The notes under the pieces: model-generated | The model's database searches: none | Told to the model about the DNA's origin: nothing | What the model saw: the letters and a program-made list of their open reading frames with translations, nothing else | From: Balneolales bacterium | GTDB taxonomy: Bacteria > Bacteroidota > Rhodothermia > Balneolales > Natronogracilivirgulaceae | Reading direction: 5' to 3' | DNA length: 22,879 bases | Assembly: GCA_007131625.1 (NCBI GenBank) | Contig: SLQC01000066.1 | Coordinates: 1 to 22,879, forward strand | Made by a program: the position numbers and the translations under genes | Shown here: positions 1-8,253 of the stretch, piece after piece | Position numbering within the stretch: the first letter of the stretch is position 1 | How the letters are laid out: each line of letters starts with the position of its first letter

Positions 1-777
1 CGGCCTTTTCTCCCGTGTATTGAATGCTGCGATATCCGACAAGTCGTCATCGTCATCATAGAATTGCGGACGAGAAAGAATTTCGATGAGCCGGGTCCTG
101 TGGATCGGTTCGGGTTCGGCATCGAACAGGCGGGCCACGCCCGGTTTTCCCTTGTCCCGGAAAAAAGCGGCAAATAGAGATGGGTCAACTGATTCCCCTA
201 TAAGTGTAAACCAGGGTTCAAACAGCTGGCCCCAGTTGAGCGAGGTATATTGAGACGTAACCCGCTCGTCCAGCCTTTCAATGATGCGATCGGCCTGCTC
301 GCGGGTGAGTTTGTCCCGCCCTTTTTTCTCCATAAATCGTGGAATAGCGCTGGAAAAATAGCGGTATACAACAATCCATTCGCACCGTTCGCGAACCTGG
401 GCCAGATCAAGGGTTTGTTCCGATCCAAACAAGTAATCCGGCAGGAAAGCCCTCGGTGTGACGAGCAGCTCAAGAATGTCACTCAACGCCGATTCCAGGA
501 CCGATCCGGCGTGACTCGACGGCAATCGGATCTCGTCCCGGATCGCTTTTAAAAATTGGTCCAGGGCATACTTGACAGCTCCGGCATTCATATTGGCCCA
601 ATCGGATGCCGGAGGTTTCACAGAATCCTGAAGATTGCGTATCAACTCCATCCGGATACGTTGCACCAGGTAGTCAGGCAGACCGGCTTCCAGCAGTTGA
701 ACCGGTGTATGATATTCCCGGTTGCTGTCCAGTTTGTTCAGATACTTTTCGGTCGATGTTTGGATGATTCGGTCCAT
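1..777 (-). CDS. Unknown protein, C-terminus beyond window edge
   Basis: An uninterrupted minus-strand frame runs from an ATG at 777 to the left edge, giving 259 codons and no stop, so the C-terminal part is missing. The product begins MDRIIQTSTEKYLNKLD and is a soluble, charged, probably largely helical protein. I see no signal peptide, membrane segment, nucleotide-binding motif or metal site. A run of five Asp occurs near residue 240. I do not recognise the family. It is transcribed divergently from the CcmA-like gene, with a 94-base gap containing a 12-base palindrome, so the two may share control. The long open frame with normal composition supports a real gene; the function is unknown. 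Confidence 0.75.
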   Translation of the reverse strand, partial: MDRIIQTSTEKYLNKLDSNREYHTPVQLLEAGLPDYLVQRIRMELIRNLQDSVKPPASDWANMNAGAVKYALDQFLKAIRDEIRLPSSHAGSVLESALSDILELLVTPRAFLPDYLFGSEQTLDLAQVRERCEWIVVYRYFSSAIPRFMEKKGRDKLTREQADRIIERLDERVTSQYTSLNWGQLFEPWFTLIGESVDPSLFAAFFRDKGKPGVARLFDAEPEPIHRTRLIEILSRPQFYDDDDDLSDIAAFNTREKRP

Positions 778-825
778 GTTTAACGTTGGGTTAGAGAAAT
801 AGTACGGATCAAAATACAGATTTCA

Positions 826-837
826 AACGAATTCGTT
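826..837. promoter_or_regulatory. 12-base perfect palindrome between divergent genes
   Basis: AACGAATTCGTT is its own reverse complement. It lies in the 94-base gap between the unknown minus-strand gene (start 777) and the CcmA-like gene (start 872). Position and symmetry fit an operator for a dimeric regulator, but a palindrome of this size can arise by chance and no second copy was noticed in the window. Confidence 0.25.
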
Positions 838-871
838 GGTCATTTTCGTCACTCTGCTTACATTATATGAC

Positions 872-1504
872 ATGTTACGTATAGAATGTAATAATCTTGG
901 CAAATATTACGGAAAAACTGAAGTTTTTCGAAAATTGCTATTCCATTTTGATGGTTCGGCCTGCATCGGGATCGGGGGAGCCAATGGAAGCGGCAAATCG
1001 ACATTGCTAAAATGCCTGTCGGGACTCCTGCGCCCGAGTGAAGGCCGGGTTACCTGGCAACAAAACGGATCGGCGCTTGAGATGCGATCGGTCCGGTTCT
1101 ACATAGGTTACGCGGCACCTTACATTCAATTGTATAAAGAATTGTCAGTGTTGGAAAATCTCTTGTTCGTCGCCCAATTGCGGGGACATTCAGAAGCACC
1201 ACATATGACGCATCTACTGGAGTTCTTCGATCTATCCAGACTCTCCGGACAGGAGTTCGGCTCGCTTTCGTCGGGTCAGCAGCAGCGGGTCCGGCTGGCG
1301 GGAGCACTTGTTGCTGATCCGCCGATTCTCATGCTTGACGAGCCCGGGACCAATCTGGATGCAACCGGTCTTGCACTTGTTGCGCAGCTGGTGGATCGAC
1401 AGCGTGCAAAAGGAGGAATGACCTTCCTGGCGTCAAATCGGGAAGAAGAGCTGGCGCTGTGTGACGAACTCATCATGCTCAATGTGGCGTCCGTTCAAAC
1501 TTGA
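872..1504 (+). CDS. ccmA: ABC transporter ATP-binding protein, CcmA-like (heme exporter family)
   Basis: A 210-residue ATPase subunit whose closest family by length and motifs is CcmA, which works with CcmB/CcmC in cytochrome c maturation. Visible motifs are Walker A GANGSGKST (residues 36-44), signature LSSGQQQR and Walker B ILMLDEPGTNLD. The frame is open further upstream (to 836), but the ATG at 872 begins MLRIECNNLGKYYGK, the normal start of the fold, so I chose it; the 12 extra residues are not family-like. Oddly, the next gene is an aminopeptidase and no ccmB, ccmC or other permease follows, so the membrane partner must be elsewhere. The transport substrate is therefore uncertain: heme-exporter ATPase is a family assignment and not proved by context. 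Confidence 0.8.
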   Translation: MLRIECNNLGKYYGKTEVFRKLLFHFDGSACIGIGGANGSGKSTLLKCLSGLLRPSEGRVTWQQNGSALEMRSVRFYIGYAAPYIQLYKELSVLENLLFVAQLRGHSEAPHMTHLLEFFDLSRLSGQEFGSLSSGQQQRVRLAGALVADPPILMLDEPGTNLDATGLALVAQLVDRQRAKGGMTFLASNREEELALCDELIMLNVASVQT

Positions 1505-1599
1505 CATAATAAAAAATCATTATACATACACCCTTAATCGCGATGTTGGCAGACGACTCACCTACAAATTCAAACCTGACAATCCATAAATCATTACTC

Positions 1600-2697
1600 A
1601 TGTACGATAACAGAGATATCAAACTTGCACAACTCATACTGAATCACAGCGTTACGCTGCAAAAAGGTGAGCGAATACTCATCAACCTGATCGGGTTTAA
1701 CGGAATCGGGTTGGCCAGGGCACTTGTAGCAGAAACCCGCAATCGTGGCGCTATCCCCTATCTCGATATTGCCGATCCAGAAATTCAACGCATACTGCTG
1801 GAGACGGGTGACGACACCTTCTGGAAAGATCAGGCCGAGATATCGGGTGTACCACTTATGAAACAGATGGATGCCTATGTGGGAATCCGGGCGTCTGAAA
1901 ATATTTACGAAACATCGCAGGTCGAACCGGATCCCAACCGGTCATTTCAAAAGCATTACCTGCAGCCTGTGCACTTCAACGAGCGGGTCAAGAACACAAA
2001 ATGGTGCGTCTTGCGTTACCCCTCAGCCGCATTCGCCATGAATGCCCGAATGCCGACATCTGCTTTCACCGATTTCTACTACCGGGCTTGCCTGCTGGAT
2101 TATGCAAAGCTTCGGGATGCGATGAAGCCTCTGGAAGACCGGTTACGAAAAGCGAACGAAGTCCGGTTGAAAGGTGAGGGAACAGACATCCGGCTGCATG
2201 TGGGCGGACAGAACTGGGTGAATTGCCACGGCACGAAGAATATTCCGGATGGTGAGTTGTTTTCATCGCCGCTGATCGACTCGGTAAATGGGACGATCCG
2301 GTACGCCCCGAGTGTCTACCAGGGGAAACCTTTCGATTTCGTATCGTTGACCGTAAAAAATGGTGTGGTGCAGAATGGTGATGCACCTGACCGGGATGCG
2401 CTGGAAGCGATTCTGGATACCGACGAAGGGGCACGGAAGTTTGGTGAATTCAGTTTTGGGACCAATCCGGTGATCGATAGTCCCATGTACGACATTTTGT
2501 TTGATGAGAAAATTTATGGGTCGAATCATCTGACACTTGGACAAGACTATGATGATGCGCCGAACGGAAATAAAAGTCAGATTCATTGGGACCTGGTCTG
2601 CATCGGAGCGGATGTCTACCTGGACGGGGAGTGCATTCGGAAAGGGCGTCATTTTATAACGGAGGATCTACAGGTGCTGAATCCGGATCAATTTTAA
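1600..2697 (+). CDS. Aminopeptidase, peptidase family M29
   Basis: A 365-residue cytosolic metallo-aminopeptidase that removes N-terminal residues from peptides. The two-metal site of family M29 can be followed along the chain: Glu219 in IPDGELF, Glu283 in GEFSFGTN, His310 in GSNHLTLGQ, and His329 and Asp331 in QIHWDLV. Tyr317, seven residues after the first His, matches the conserved catalytic Tyr. The frame is open from an ATG at 1543, but the upstream 19 residues (MLADDSPTNSNLT...) are not family-like, while MYDNRDIKLAQLIL at 1600 matches the usual N-terminus. It is convergent with purU; the 74 bases between them hold only a weak inverted repeat. Confidence 0.88.
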   Translation: MYDNRDIKLAQLILNHSVTLQKGERILINLIGFNGIGLARALVAETRNRGAIPYLDIADPEIQRILLETGDDTFWKDQAEISGVPLMKQMDAYVGIRASENIYETSQVEPDPNRSFQKHYLQPVHFNERVKNTKWCVLRYPSAAFAMNARMPTSAFTDFYYRACLLDYAKLRDAMKPLEDRLRKANEVRLKGEGTDIRLHVGGQNWVNCHGTKNIPDGELFSSPLIDSVNGTIRYAPSVYQGKPFDFVSLTVKNGVVQNGDAPDRDALEAILDTDEGARKFGEFSFGTNPVIDSPMYDILFDEKIYGSNHLTLGQDYDDAPNGNKSQIHWDLVCIGADVYLDGECIRKGRHFITEDLQVLNPDQF

Positions 2698-2771
2698 AAT
2701 CCCTGTAAATTTGGGTGGTTGCCTATCGGGTAAGCTGATAACCACACCTAAAACCATTCTGATCATTTATT

Positions 2772-3653
2772 CTATTGGAAAACGATCGTTCGGTTCTCAA
2801 AAATCAGGGTCCGCCGCTGCAGGTGATGCCATATCGCACGAGCAAGAACCACTTTCTCAAGATCCCGACCCTTTCGTGCAAGATCTTCTACAGAATGCCG
2901 GTGGTTTACATGAATTACATCCTGCTCTATGATTGGACCATCATCCAAATCCGCCGTCACATAGTGGCTCGTCGCACCGATCACTTTCACACCACGCTGA
3001 AACGCCGAGTGATAGGGTCGCGCCCCGGGAAAAGCCGGAAGAAAGGAGTGATGAATATTGATAATTCGACCATGGTATTCTTTTACAAAGTCATCCGACA
3101 AAATCTGCATATACCTTGCCAGCACCATTACATCAATCTGGTACGAGGCAAGCAGTTCTTTCTGTGCCGCCTCAATTTCTAATTTGTTCTCTTTTGTGAT
3201 ACGGAACTCATGAAAGTCGATACCGAACCGGTCGGCTACCTGTCTCATATCCGGATGATTGCTGACGATAAGAGGAATTTCCACGTACCATTCGCCGCTG
3301 TCGTACCGGGCCAGCATATCGTGAAGGCAGTGTCCGTACCTCGATACAAAAATTGCCATACGCGGTTTGTCCCTGGTAAAAAAAAGCTGACAGTTCATGT
3401 CAAACGGAGCAGCAATCTGTTCCGTAAACTCTTTTTCTATGTCATCATCCGGTATCAGAAATTCGTCCAGATCCCACTCCACCCTCATAAAAAAAGTTTT
3501 GCTGAGCTTGTCAACATGCTGATCTATTTCCAGTATATTACCGTTATTGTGCGCCACAAAACGGGTCACAGCAGACACCAGTCCTTTTTTATCCGGACAG
3601 TGAATCAGGATGATGATCGAGTCTCTGTTGGTTGCACCGGGTATTTTATCCAT
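2772..3653 (-). CDS. purU: Formyltetrahydrofolate deformylase
   Basis: PurU hydrolyses 10-formyl-THF to formate and THF, balancing the one-carbon pool. The product has 293 residues, near the family norm of 280-290. Residues 10-85 form an ACT regulatory domain (IIILIHCPDKKGLVSAVT). Residues 97-280 form the formyltransferase-type catalytic domain with Asn199 and His201 in INIHHSFLPAFPGARPY and Asp237 in ADLDDGPIIEQ, the expected catalytic triad. The start MDKIPGATNRDS is preceded by CGCTACAT with no clear Shine-Dalgarno. With glyA also in this window, two enzymes of folate one-carbon metabolism are present, although on opposite strands and not in one operon. Confidence 0.93.
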   Translation of the reverse strand: MDKIPGATNRDSIIILIHCPDKKGLVSAVTRFVAHNNGNILEIDQHVDKLSKTFFMRVEWDLDEFLIPDDDIEKEFTEQIAAPFDMNCQLFFTRDKPRMAIFVSRYGHCLHDMLARYDSGEWYVEIPLIVSNHPDMRQVADRFGIDFHEFRITKENKLEIEAAQKELLASYQIDVMVLARYMQILSDDFVKEYHGRIINIHHSFLPAFPGARPYHSAFQRGVKVIGATSHYVTADLDDGPIIEQDVIHVNHRHSVEDLARKGRDLEKVVLARAIWHHLQRRTLIFENRTIVFQ

Positions 3654-3679
3654 ATGTAGCGTAATGCATATAGTAAAAT

Positions 3680-4004
3680 CTATTGATTGATTTGATAATT
3701 CAAGCGATCACTTAGCGTATCCATGATGTACTCATGCAACCGGGTGTCGGAATACTCGCCAGGGAAGTTTTTTTGATCCGTCAGCAGTATTACCAATGAC
3801 ACTGAATCCAGTCTGGCAAATAAAAAGTTGAACAGAAAGATAATAATATCAAATAAAAAATACTCTTATCAATACGCTCACACCACCGTAGATTTCGAAT
3901 GATTTTTCTACTAAACGGAAAGACGGATCATTGAGCAACGACCCCTGTGCAAGACCATTTTGTAATGGGTATGCTCTGTTACAGAAAACAGTGATACTTT
4001 GCAT
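3680..4004 (-). pseudogene. Possible frameshifted gene remnant upstream of purU
   Basis: Two adjoining minus-strand frames give protein-like translations that would read as one product if the frame shifted near 3849-3865, in a T-rich run. The first is a 51-codon ORF from ATG at 4004 to TGA at 3849 (starts MQSITVFCNRAYPLQNG, contains LVEKSFEIYGGVSVLIR). The second is an open frame from 3865 to TAG at 3680, containing LDSVSLVILLTDQKNFPGEY and ending RLNYQINQ. The stop lies 26 bases before purU, same strand. I do not recognise either part. It could be a decayed gene, two chance frames, or an intact gene hidden by a sequencing error. The overlapping plus-strand 75-codon frame (3931-4158) argues for caution. 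Confidence 0.25.
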
Positions 4005-4161
4005 GGCAACGGAATCGTTCTTCTTTCGTTATATTCTTCCGGTGGCCTTATACAATAGTTTACCGGGCATTGAAATTTTCACATCAAACCGGGATTTCCA
4101 CAACCTTCTGATCTATCCACATCAACCTGAAATTCTCACAACTAATGTTATGCGTTGATTC

Positions 4162-4998
4162 ATGTCAAACCGAATTACACTACTATCATCTGCATTACTT
4201 CCGATCATACTTGTATGGGTGTTTACTGCACCGACATCCCATCCATCCAATACTCTTCAAGGTGTAACCGACTACAATGAAATAATCGATGGGCGCGGTA
4301 GGTATAACGAAAGCGGTGGGTATAACGAAAGCGGCTGGATCAGCGGAAACATCAGATCCGGCGCAAGTAGCAATTTTGACGAACCACGCAACCAGGTCCG
4401 GGATGAAGACTCGTTCAAAATCGCACGTATTGAATATCGCGGTGGAGGCGACTGGTACAATGATCCCTCCTCTCTTACCAACCTCATCGACTTCGCCGTG
4501 CAACACATTCCGATATCGATCAGCCGGAAATACGACGATGTTTCCATAGGCAGCCGCGATTTGCACCAGTATCCATTTGTATTCATGACCGGACACGGCA
4601 ACATTGATGTCAATTCCACCGAAGCAGCCAATATGCGTGAGTATCTTGACAATGGCGGGTTTCTCTACATCGACGACGATTACGGTTTTGATCCGTACGT
4701 GCGTCCGGTGATTGAGAAAATTTTTCCCGATGAGGAACTGCTGGAGCTGCCGGCATCCCATCCGATCTATTCGATGGTCTTTGATTTACCCGACGGCCTT
4801 CCCAAAATCCACGAACACGACGGTAAACCGCCGCAGGGATTCGGCATCTTCCGGAACGGCCGGTTGGTCCTGTACTACACCTACGAATCGAATCTGGCAG
4901 ACGGCTGGGCGCATGATGTCCACGACAATCCCGAACATCTTACCGATCATTCCCTTCAGATGGGTGTAAACCTGCTCGTATATGCGCTTACCCGTTAA
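4162..4998 (+). CDS. DUF4159 family secreted/periplasmic protein
   Basis: A 278-residue product with an N-terminal hydrophobic signal segment (residues 5-22, LLPIILVWVF core), so it is probably exported. The DUF4159 domain follows: IARIEYRGGGDWYNDPSSL, then HQYPFVFMTGHG, EYLDNGGFLYIDDDYG and FGIFRNGRLVLYYTYESNLADGW are hallmark segments. The fold resembles a glutamine-amidotransferase-like Rossmann fold, but the biochemical function of the family is not established. An unusual detail is an 18-base direct duplication near residues 47-57 producing YNESGGYNESG, a recent-looking in-frame repeat in the linker after the signal peptide. rpiB follows after about 100 bases. The start ATG lies just after the stop of an upstream frame and has no Shine-Dalgarno. 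Confidence 0.85.
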   Translation: MSNRITLLSSALLPIILVWVFTAPTSHPSNTLQGVTDYNEIIDGRGRYNESGGYNESGWISGNIRSGASSNFDEPRNQVRDEDSFKIARIEYRGGGDWYNDPSSLTNLIDFAVQHIPISISRKYDDVSIGSRDLHQYPFVFMTGHGNIDVNSTEAANMREYLDNGGFLYIDDDYGFDPYVRPVIEKIFPDEELLELPASHPIYSMVFDLPDGLPKIHEHDGKPPQGFGIFRNGRLVLYYTYESNLADGWAHDVHDNPEHLTDHSLQMGVNLLVYALTR

Positions 4999-5102
4999 AA
5001 TTGACTTTTTTTCTCCCTTTAATTTTTCATGATTTTTACGCATATTGCAAGCTTATAAAAAATGCGGTTAAAACAATCCCTGTAATTAAAAATGCTACTG
5101 AA

Positions 5103-5534
5103 ATGATTATCCCGATAGCATCAGATCATGCCGGATTTGAGGCCAAAAAAATCGTGAAACGGATTCTTGAGGAACGTGATATCACCACAATCGACTTCGG
5201 TACCAACTCGACCGATTCAGTGGATTATCCCGAATTCGCTTCATATGTCGCCCAGGCAGTCAATAATGGAGACCACGACCTGGGAATCCTCATCTGCGCA
5301 TCCGGACAGGGGATGTGCATGACTGCAAACAAATATCCAAAAGTCCGCGCGGCGCTGGCCTGGAACAAGGATATGGCCCGAATATCCCGGGAACACAACA
5401 ATGCCAATATTCTCTGTCTCCCCGGCAAGTTTTTGAAGGAGGACGAACTCAAAGCCGTCGTTTGTGAATGGCTGGATTCCGAGTTCATGGGAGGGCGGCA
5501 CAAGCGTCGAATAGATAAAATTGAAATTAAGTAA
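5103..5534 (+). CDS. rpiB: Ribose-5-phosphate isomerase B
   Basis: A 143-residue RpiB/LacAB family enzyme that interconverts ribulose-5-phosphate and ribose-5-phosphate in the pentose phosphate pathway. Seen: IASDHAGFEAK near the N-terminus, DYPEFA (41-46), the active-site segment ILICASGQGM with catalytic Cys65, and EHNNANILCLPGK. The frame stays open upstream to 5001, but those 34 residues are rich in Phe, Lys and Asn, unlike the family, and translation from MIIPIASDHAGF matches the normal start. The next features downstream are the repeat block and glyA in the same direction. Confidence 0.93.
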   Translation: MIIPIASDHAGFEAKKIVKRILEERDITTIDFGTNSTDSVDYPEFASYVAQAVNNGDHDLGILICASGQGMCMTANKYPKVRAALAWNKDMARISREHNNANILCLPGKFLKEDELKAVVCEWLDSEFMGGRHKRRIDKIEIK

Positions 5535-5579
5535 CCCATGAACCAACCAGGCAAATTAACCAAAATTTGAGCAAGCGAT

Positions 5580-5907
5580 GAACACGGTTTCTCCATGTGC
5601 CCCTTTAAAATATCCATGGCGAAAGCCTCCGCCATACAAGTGCATAATTAAAGCATGGATGCTCCATATGTCCTTAGAAATCAGAGCATATTAAAACATG
5701 CTCAGTGAAATGCGTAAGAGAAATTACCATGACGGCAATCCGACACAAAGGGGTATGATTAAAACATTGGTGCTCCATGTGACCTTATGAATTATATATT
5801 ATAAACACATGAAATGGCCATGACGGCTATCCGTCACACAAGAGTATGATTATTTCCGTCATGGACATTACATCTGTCCTTAAGAAATAAAAAATAAACA
5901 GATGAAA
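5580..5907 (+). repeat. Tandem ~90-base repeats ending at the glyA start codon
   Basis: Three copies plus a decayed partial one fill the rpiB-glyA gap. Copies begin at 5614 (113 bases, diverged), 5727 (91) and 5818 (90); a fragment with CTCCATGTGCCCCTT lies before them from about 5580. Shared blocks in order are CCATGACGG, ATCCG, CACA, GTATGATTA, CATGG or CATTGG, TCCATGTG, CCTTA, and AAACA then ATGAAA. The final ATGAAA is the first two codons of glyA (ATG at 5902). The last copy carries a nine-base inverted repeat, CCATGACGG and CCGTCATGG. The same family occurs at 12248-12545 (minus) and 19637-19869. Confidence 0.85.
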
Positions 5908-7200
5908 CGTCTCAAAGAACAAGATCCCGAAGTTTACAATCTCATTGAAAAGGAGAAAGAACGGCAAAATAATGGAATTGAACTGATCGCATCGGAAAAT
6001 TTCGTATCCCGGGCCGTCATGGAGGCAATGGGTTCCACGTTAACTAACAAGTATGCCGAGGGCCTTCCCGGCAAGCGGTATTACGGCGGCTGCCGATATG
6101 TCGATATTGTCGAGGATCTGGCCCGTGACCGTGCAAAGATCCTGTTTGACGCCGAATGGGTGAATGTCCAGCCCCACTCCGGGGCTACTGCCAACGCCGC
6201 GGTTTATCTCGCTTTTCTTAAACCCGGCGACACACTCCTCGGGCTCGATCTTTCCCACGGTGGACACCTCACGCACGGTTCGCCCGTCAATTTTTCCGGA
6301 ATTACATACAATGCTCAGTTTTACAGTGTTGACAAAGAGACCGGACGACTGGATATGGATGTGATACGTGACAAGGCCAGGAAAATCAAACCTAAAATGA
6401 TCTCCATTGGTGCTTCGGCCTATCCGCGTGATTTTAACTTTGAGGAATTTCGTGCCATCGCCGATGAAGTCGGGGCAATTCTCTGGATGGATATGGCACA
6501 CACGGCGGGACTCATCGCCACCAAGTTGCTCAAAAATCCACTCCCGCATGCCCATGTTGTCTCCACGACTACACACAAAACCCTCCGGGGCCCGCGGGGC
6601 GGGATGTTGCTGATCGGCCGTGACGGAGAAAATACCCTCGGCAAAGTCGCACCGAAATCAGGTCGCGTCAAAAACTGGAGTGAACTGCTTGATTCGGCGG
6701 TATTCCCCGGAACCCAGGGGGGGCCGCTCATGCATGTGATAGCCGGCAAGGCCGTCGCATACGGCGAAGCGCTTCAAAGTGATTTTGTTACCTATCAGGA
6801 ACAGGTAATTCGCAACAGTAAAGCCATGGCTGCCAAATTTCTTGAAATGGGGTACGATCTGGTCAGCGGCGGTACTGACAATCATCTGATGCTGGTCGAT
6901 CTCCGGAATAAAGGCGCCACCGGAAAAGAAGCCGAAGAGGCACTCGGTCTGGCAGAACTGACCGTCAACAAAAACATGGTGCCATTCGATACGCAAAATC
7001 CCTTTGTCACTTCCGGTATCCGGATTGGCACGCCGGCCATGACTACCCGGGGAATGGGTGAAGAAGAATTTGTGCGAATAGCGGAACTAATGGACAGGGT
7101 CATCACCAATCATACCAGCGAAAGCATCGTTGAGCAGGTCCGAAACGAAGTCCATGAATTGTGCGACCGTTTCCCTCTCTATGACTTTGTAATCGCCTGA
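5902..7200 (+). CDS. glyA: Serine hydroxymethyltransferase
   Basis: A 432-residue PLP enzyme converting serine and THF to glycine and 5,10-methylene-THF, the main source of one-carbon units. Motifs: IELIASENFVS near residue 30, YAEGLPGKRYYGG (51-63), WMDMAHTAGL (195-204), and the PLP-lysine motif STTTHKTLRGPRGG with Lys226. Length and colinearity match the family. The start codon is supplied by the last copy of the upstream repeat (AAACAGATGAAA) without a Shine-Dalgarno. tatC follows after 22 bases, so the two are probably cotranscribed. Confidence 0.96.
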   Translation: MKRLKEQDPEVYNLIEKEKERQNNGIELIASENFVSRAVMEAMGSTLTNKYAEGLPGKRYYGGCRYVDIVEDLARDRAKILFDAEWVNVQPHSGATANAAVYLAFLKPGDTLLGLDLSHGGHLTHGSPVNFSGITYNAQFYSVDKETGRLDMDVIRDKARKIKPKMISIGASAYPRDFNFEEFRAIADEVGAILWMDMAHTAGLIATKLLKNPLPHAHVVSTTTHKTLRGPRGGMLLIGRDGENTLGKVAPKSGRVKNWSELLDSAVFPGTQGGPLMHVIAGKAVAYGEALQSDFVTYQEQVIRNSKAMAAKFLEMGYDLVSGGTDNHLMLVDLRNKGATGKEAEEALGLAELTVNKNMVPFDTQNPFVTSGIRIGTPAMTTRGMGEEEFVRIAELMDRVITNHTSESIVEQVRNEVHELCDRFPLYDFVIA

Positions 7201-7222
7201 TTTATCGTAGCAAACAGAAACA

Positions 7223-8077
7223 ATGGCAACAACTGAAACAGCTGAACGCAGCATCATGGGCGAAACCCCGCCCAAAGCAACCTCTCCAGGCCTTATGGAC
7301 GAGATGTCGTTTCTCGATCACCTGGAAGAGTTCCGCTGGCGTATTCTAAAAGGGATGCTCGGTATCGGAATCGGGGTCATCGTGGCGTTTTTCTTTTCAG
7401 GATTCATCATGGACCAGATCCTGCTGGGTCCGGCCAAGGCTGATTTCTTTGTCTATAAGCTGATCGGTATCAATGCCTCTGATCTCGCACTGCAGAACCG
7501 GCGGCTTCCCGGACAGTTTTTCACCTATTGGGGCACACTGCTGGTTGTCGGTTTTATCATCGGGGTACCGGTTATGTTCTACCAGCTCTGGGCATTTATT
7601 GCACCGGCACTGGAACCTGATGAACGCAAGGGGACCCACTTCGTCGTCTTCAGTATCACATGTCTCTTTATTATCGGTGTACTTTTCGGTTATCTCATTC
7701 TCACTCCGTTTGCCGTCCAGTTTTTCAGTAATTTTCAGATCTCCGAATCGGTCCGCAATGACATTGATATCAACGCCTATTTTTCGGCGTTAACTATGTG
7801 GAGTCTGTCGTGCGGCATCCTTTTCCAGCTTCCGATGGTCAGTTATTTTCTATCGAAAATCGGACTCCTTACTCCGGAATTATTACGGAAACATCGCAAA
7901 TGGGCTGTTATTCTCTGCCTGATTCTGGCTGCTTTCCTGACCCCGCCCGACCCGATATCCCAGATCATGATTGCCATCCCGCTGTTGTTCCTTTATCAGT
8001 TCGGCATCTATATAAGCAAGGTGGTCAATCGCAAACGGGATCGTGAAATTTGGGGAGCTGAAGGCAAACCGGAATAA
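7223..8077 (+). CDS. tatC: Sec-independent protein translocase TatC
   Basis: TatC is the membrane receptor of the twin-arginine translocase and binds signal peptides of folded cargo. The 284-residue product has a 24-residue hydrophilic N-terminal tail, then MSFLDHLEEFRWRI, the conserved cytosolic N-terminal motif containing the critical Glu, and about six hydrophobic membrane spans. The motifs VPVMFYQLWAFIAPALEPDER and ILAAFLTPPDPISQ are characteristic. The C-terminus is short and charged. No tatA or tatB is in the window. The start is ATG at 7223 with leader AAACAGAAACA; an internal Met at residue 25 (MDEMSF) could also serve as a start. Confidence 0.95.
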   Translation: MATTETAERSIMGETPPKATSPGLMDEMSFLDHLEEFRWRILKGMLGIGIGVIVAFFFSGFIMDQILLGPAKADFFVYKLIGINASDLALQNRRLPGQFFTYWGTLLVVGFIIGVPVMFYQLWAFIAPALEPDERKGTHFVVFSITCLFIIGVLFGYLILTPFAVQFFSNFQISESVRNDIDINAYFSALTMWSLSCGILFQLPMVSYFLSKIGLLTPELLRKHRKWAVILCLILAAFLTPPDPISQIMIAIPLLFLYQFGIYISKVVNRKRDREIWGAEGKPE

Positions 8078-8253
8078 CGGCATCGGCCAGCCCAGTGATC
8101 CATACCGGAAAACCGGGTAAAATTGACAGATTGTCTACGTTGATTAGCGAATGCTATCGTAATATCATCATCATTAATAACCAGATACAATCGTAAGACT
8201 GTCTTCGTTATTGAACTTGAGACAACCGCAATAAACCGGAATTATATAGTAAT

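Noticed and set aside
2710..2755. Weak inverted repeat GTGGTT/AACCAC between the aminopeptidase and purU
   Set aside because: Six-base stem with a loop of about 19 and no T tract; too weak to call a terminator.
2711..2932. Plus-strand frames over purU
   Set aside because: Shadows of the well-supported purU gene on the other strand.
3931..4158. 75-codon plus-strand frame ending just before the DUF4159 start
   Set aside because: It starts at TTG without a ribosome site, overlaps the opposite-strand candidate fragment, and has no recognisable family feature.
5001..5102. N-terminal extension of rpiB
   Set aside because: Composition is unlike the family and the conserved N-terminus starts exactly at the ATG at 5103.
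5580..5907. Could the repeat blocks be CRISPR arrays?
   Set aside because: Units are contiguous diverged copies without constant short repeats alternating with unique spacers, and no cas gene is present.
8103..8120. CCGG-AAAA-CCGG hairpin after tatC
   Set aside because: Short stem and no T tract afterwards; it could end transcription but there is nothing decisive.
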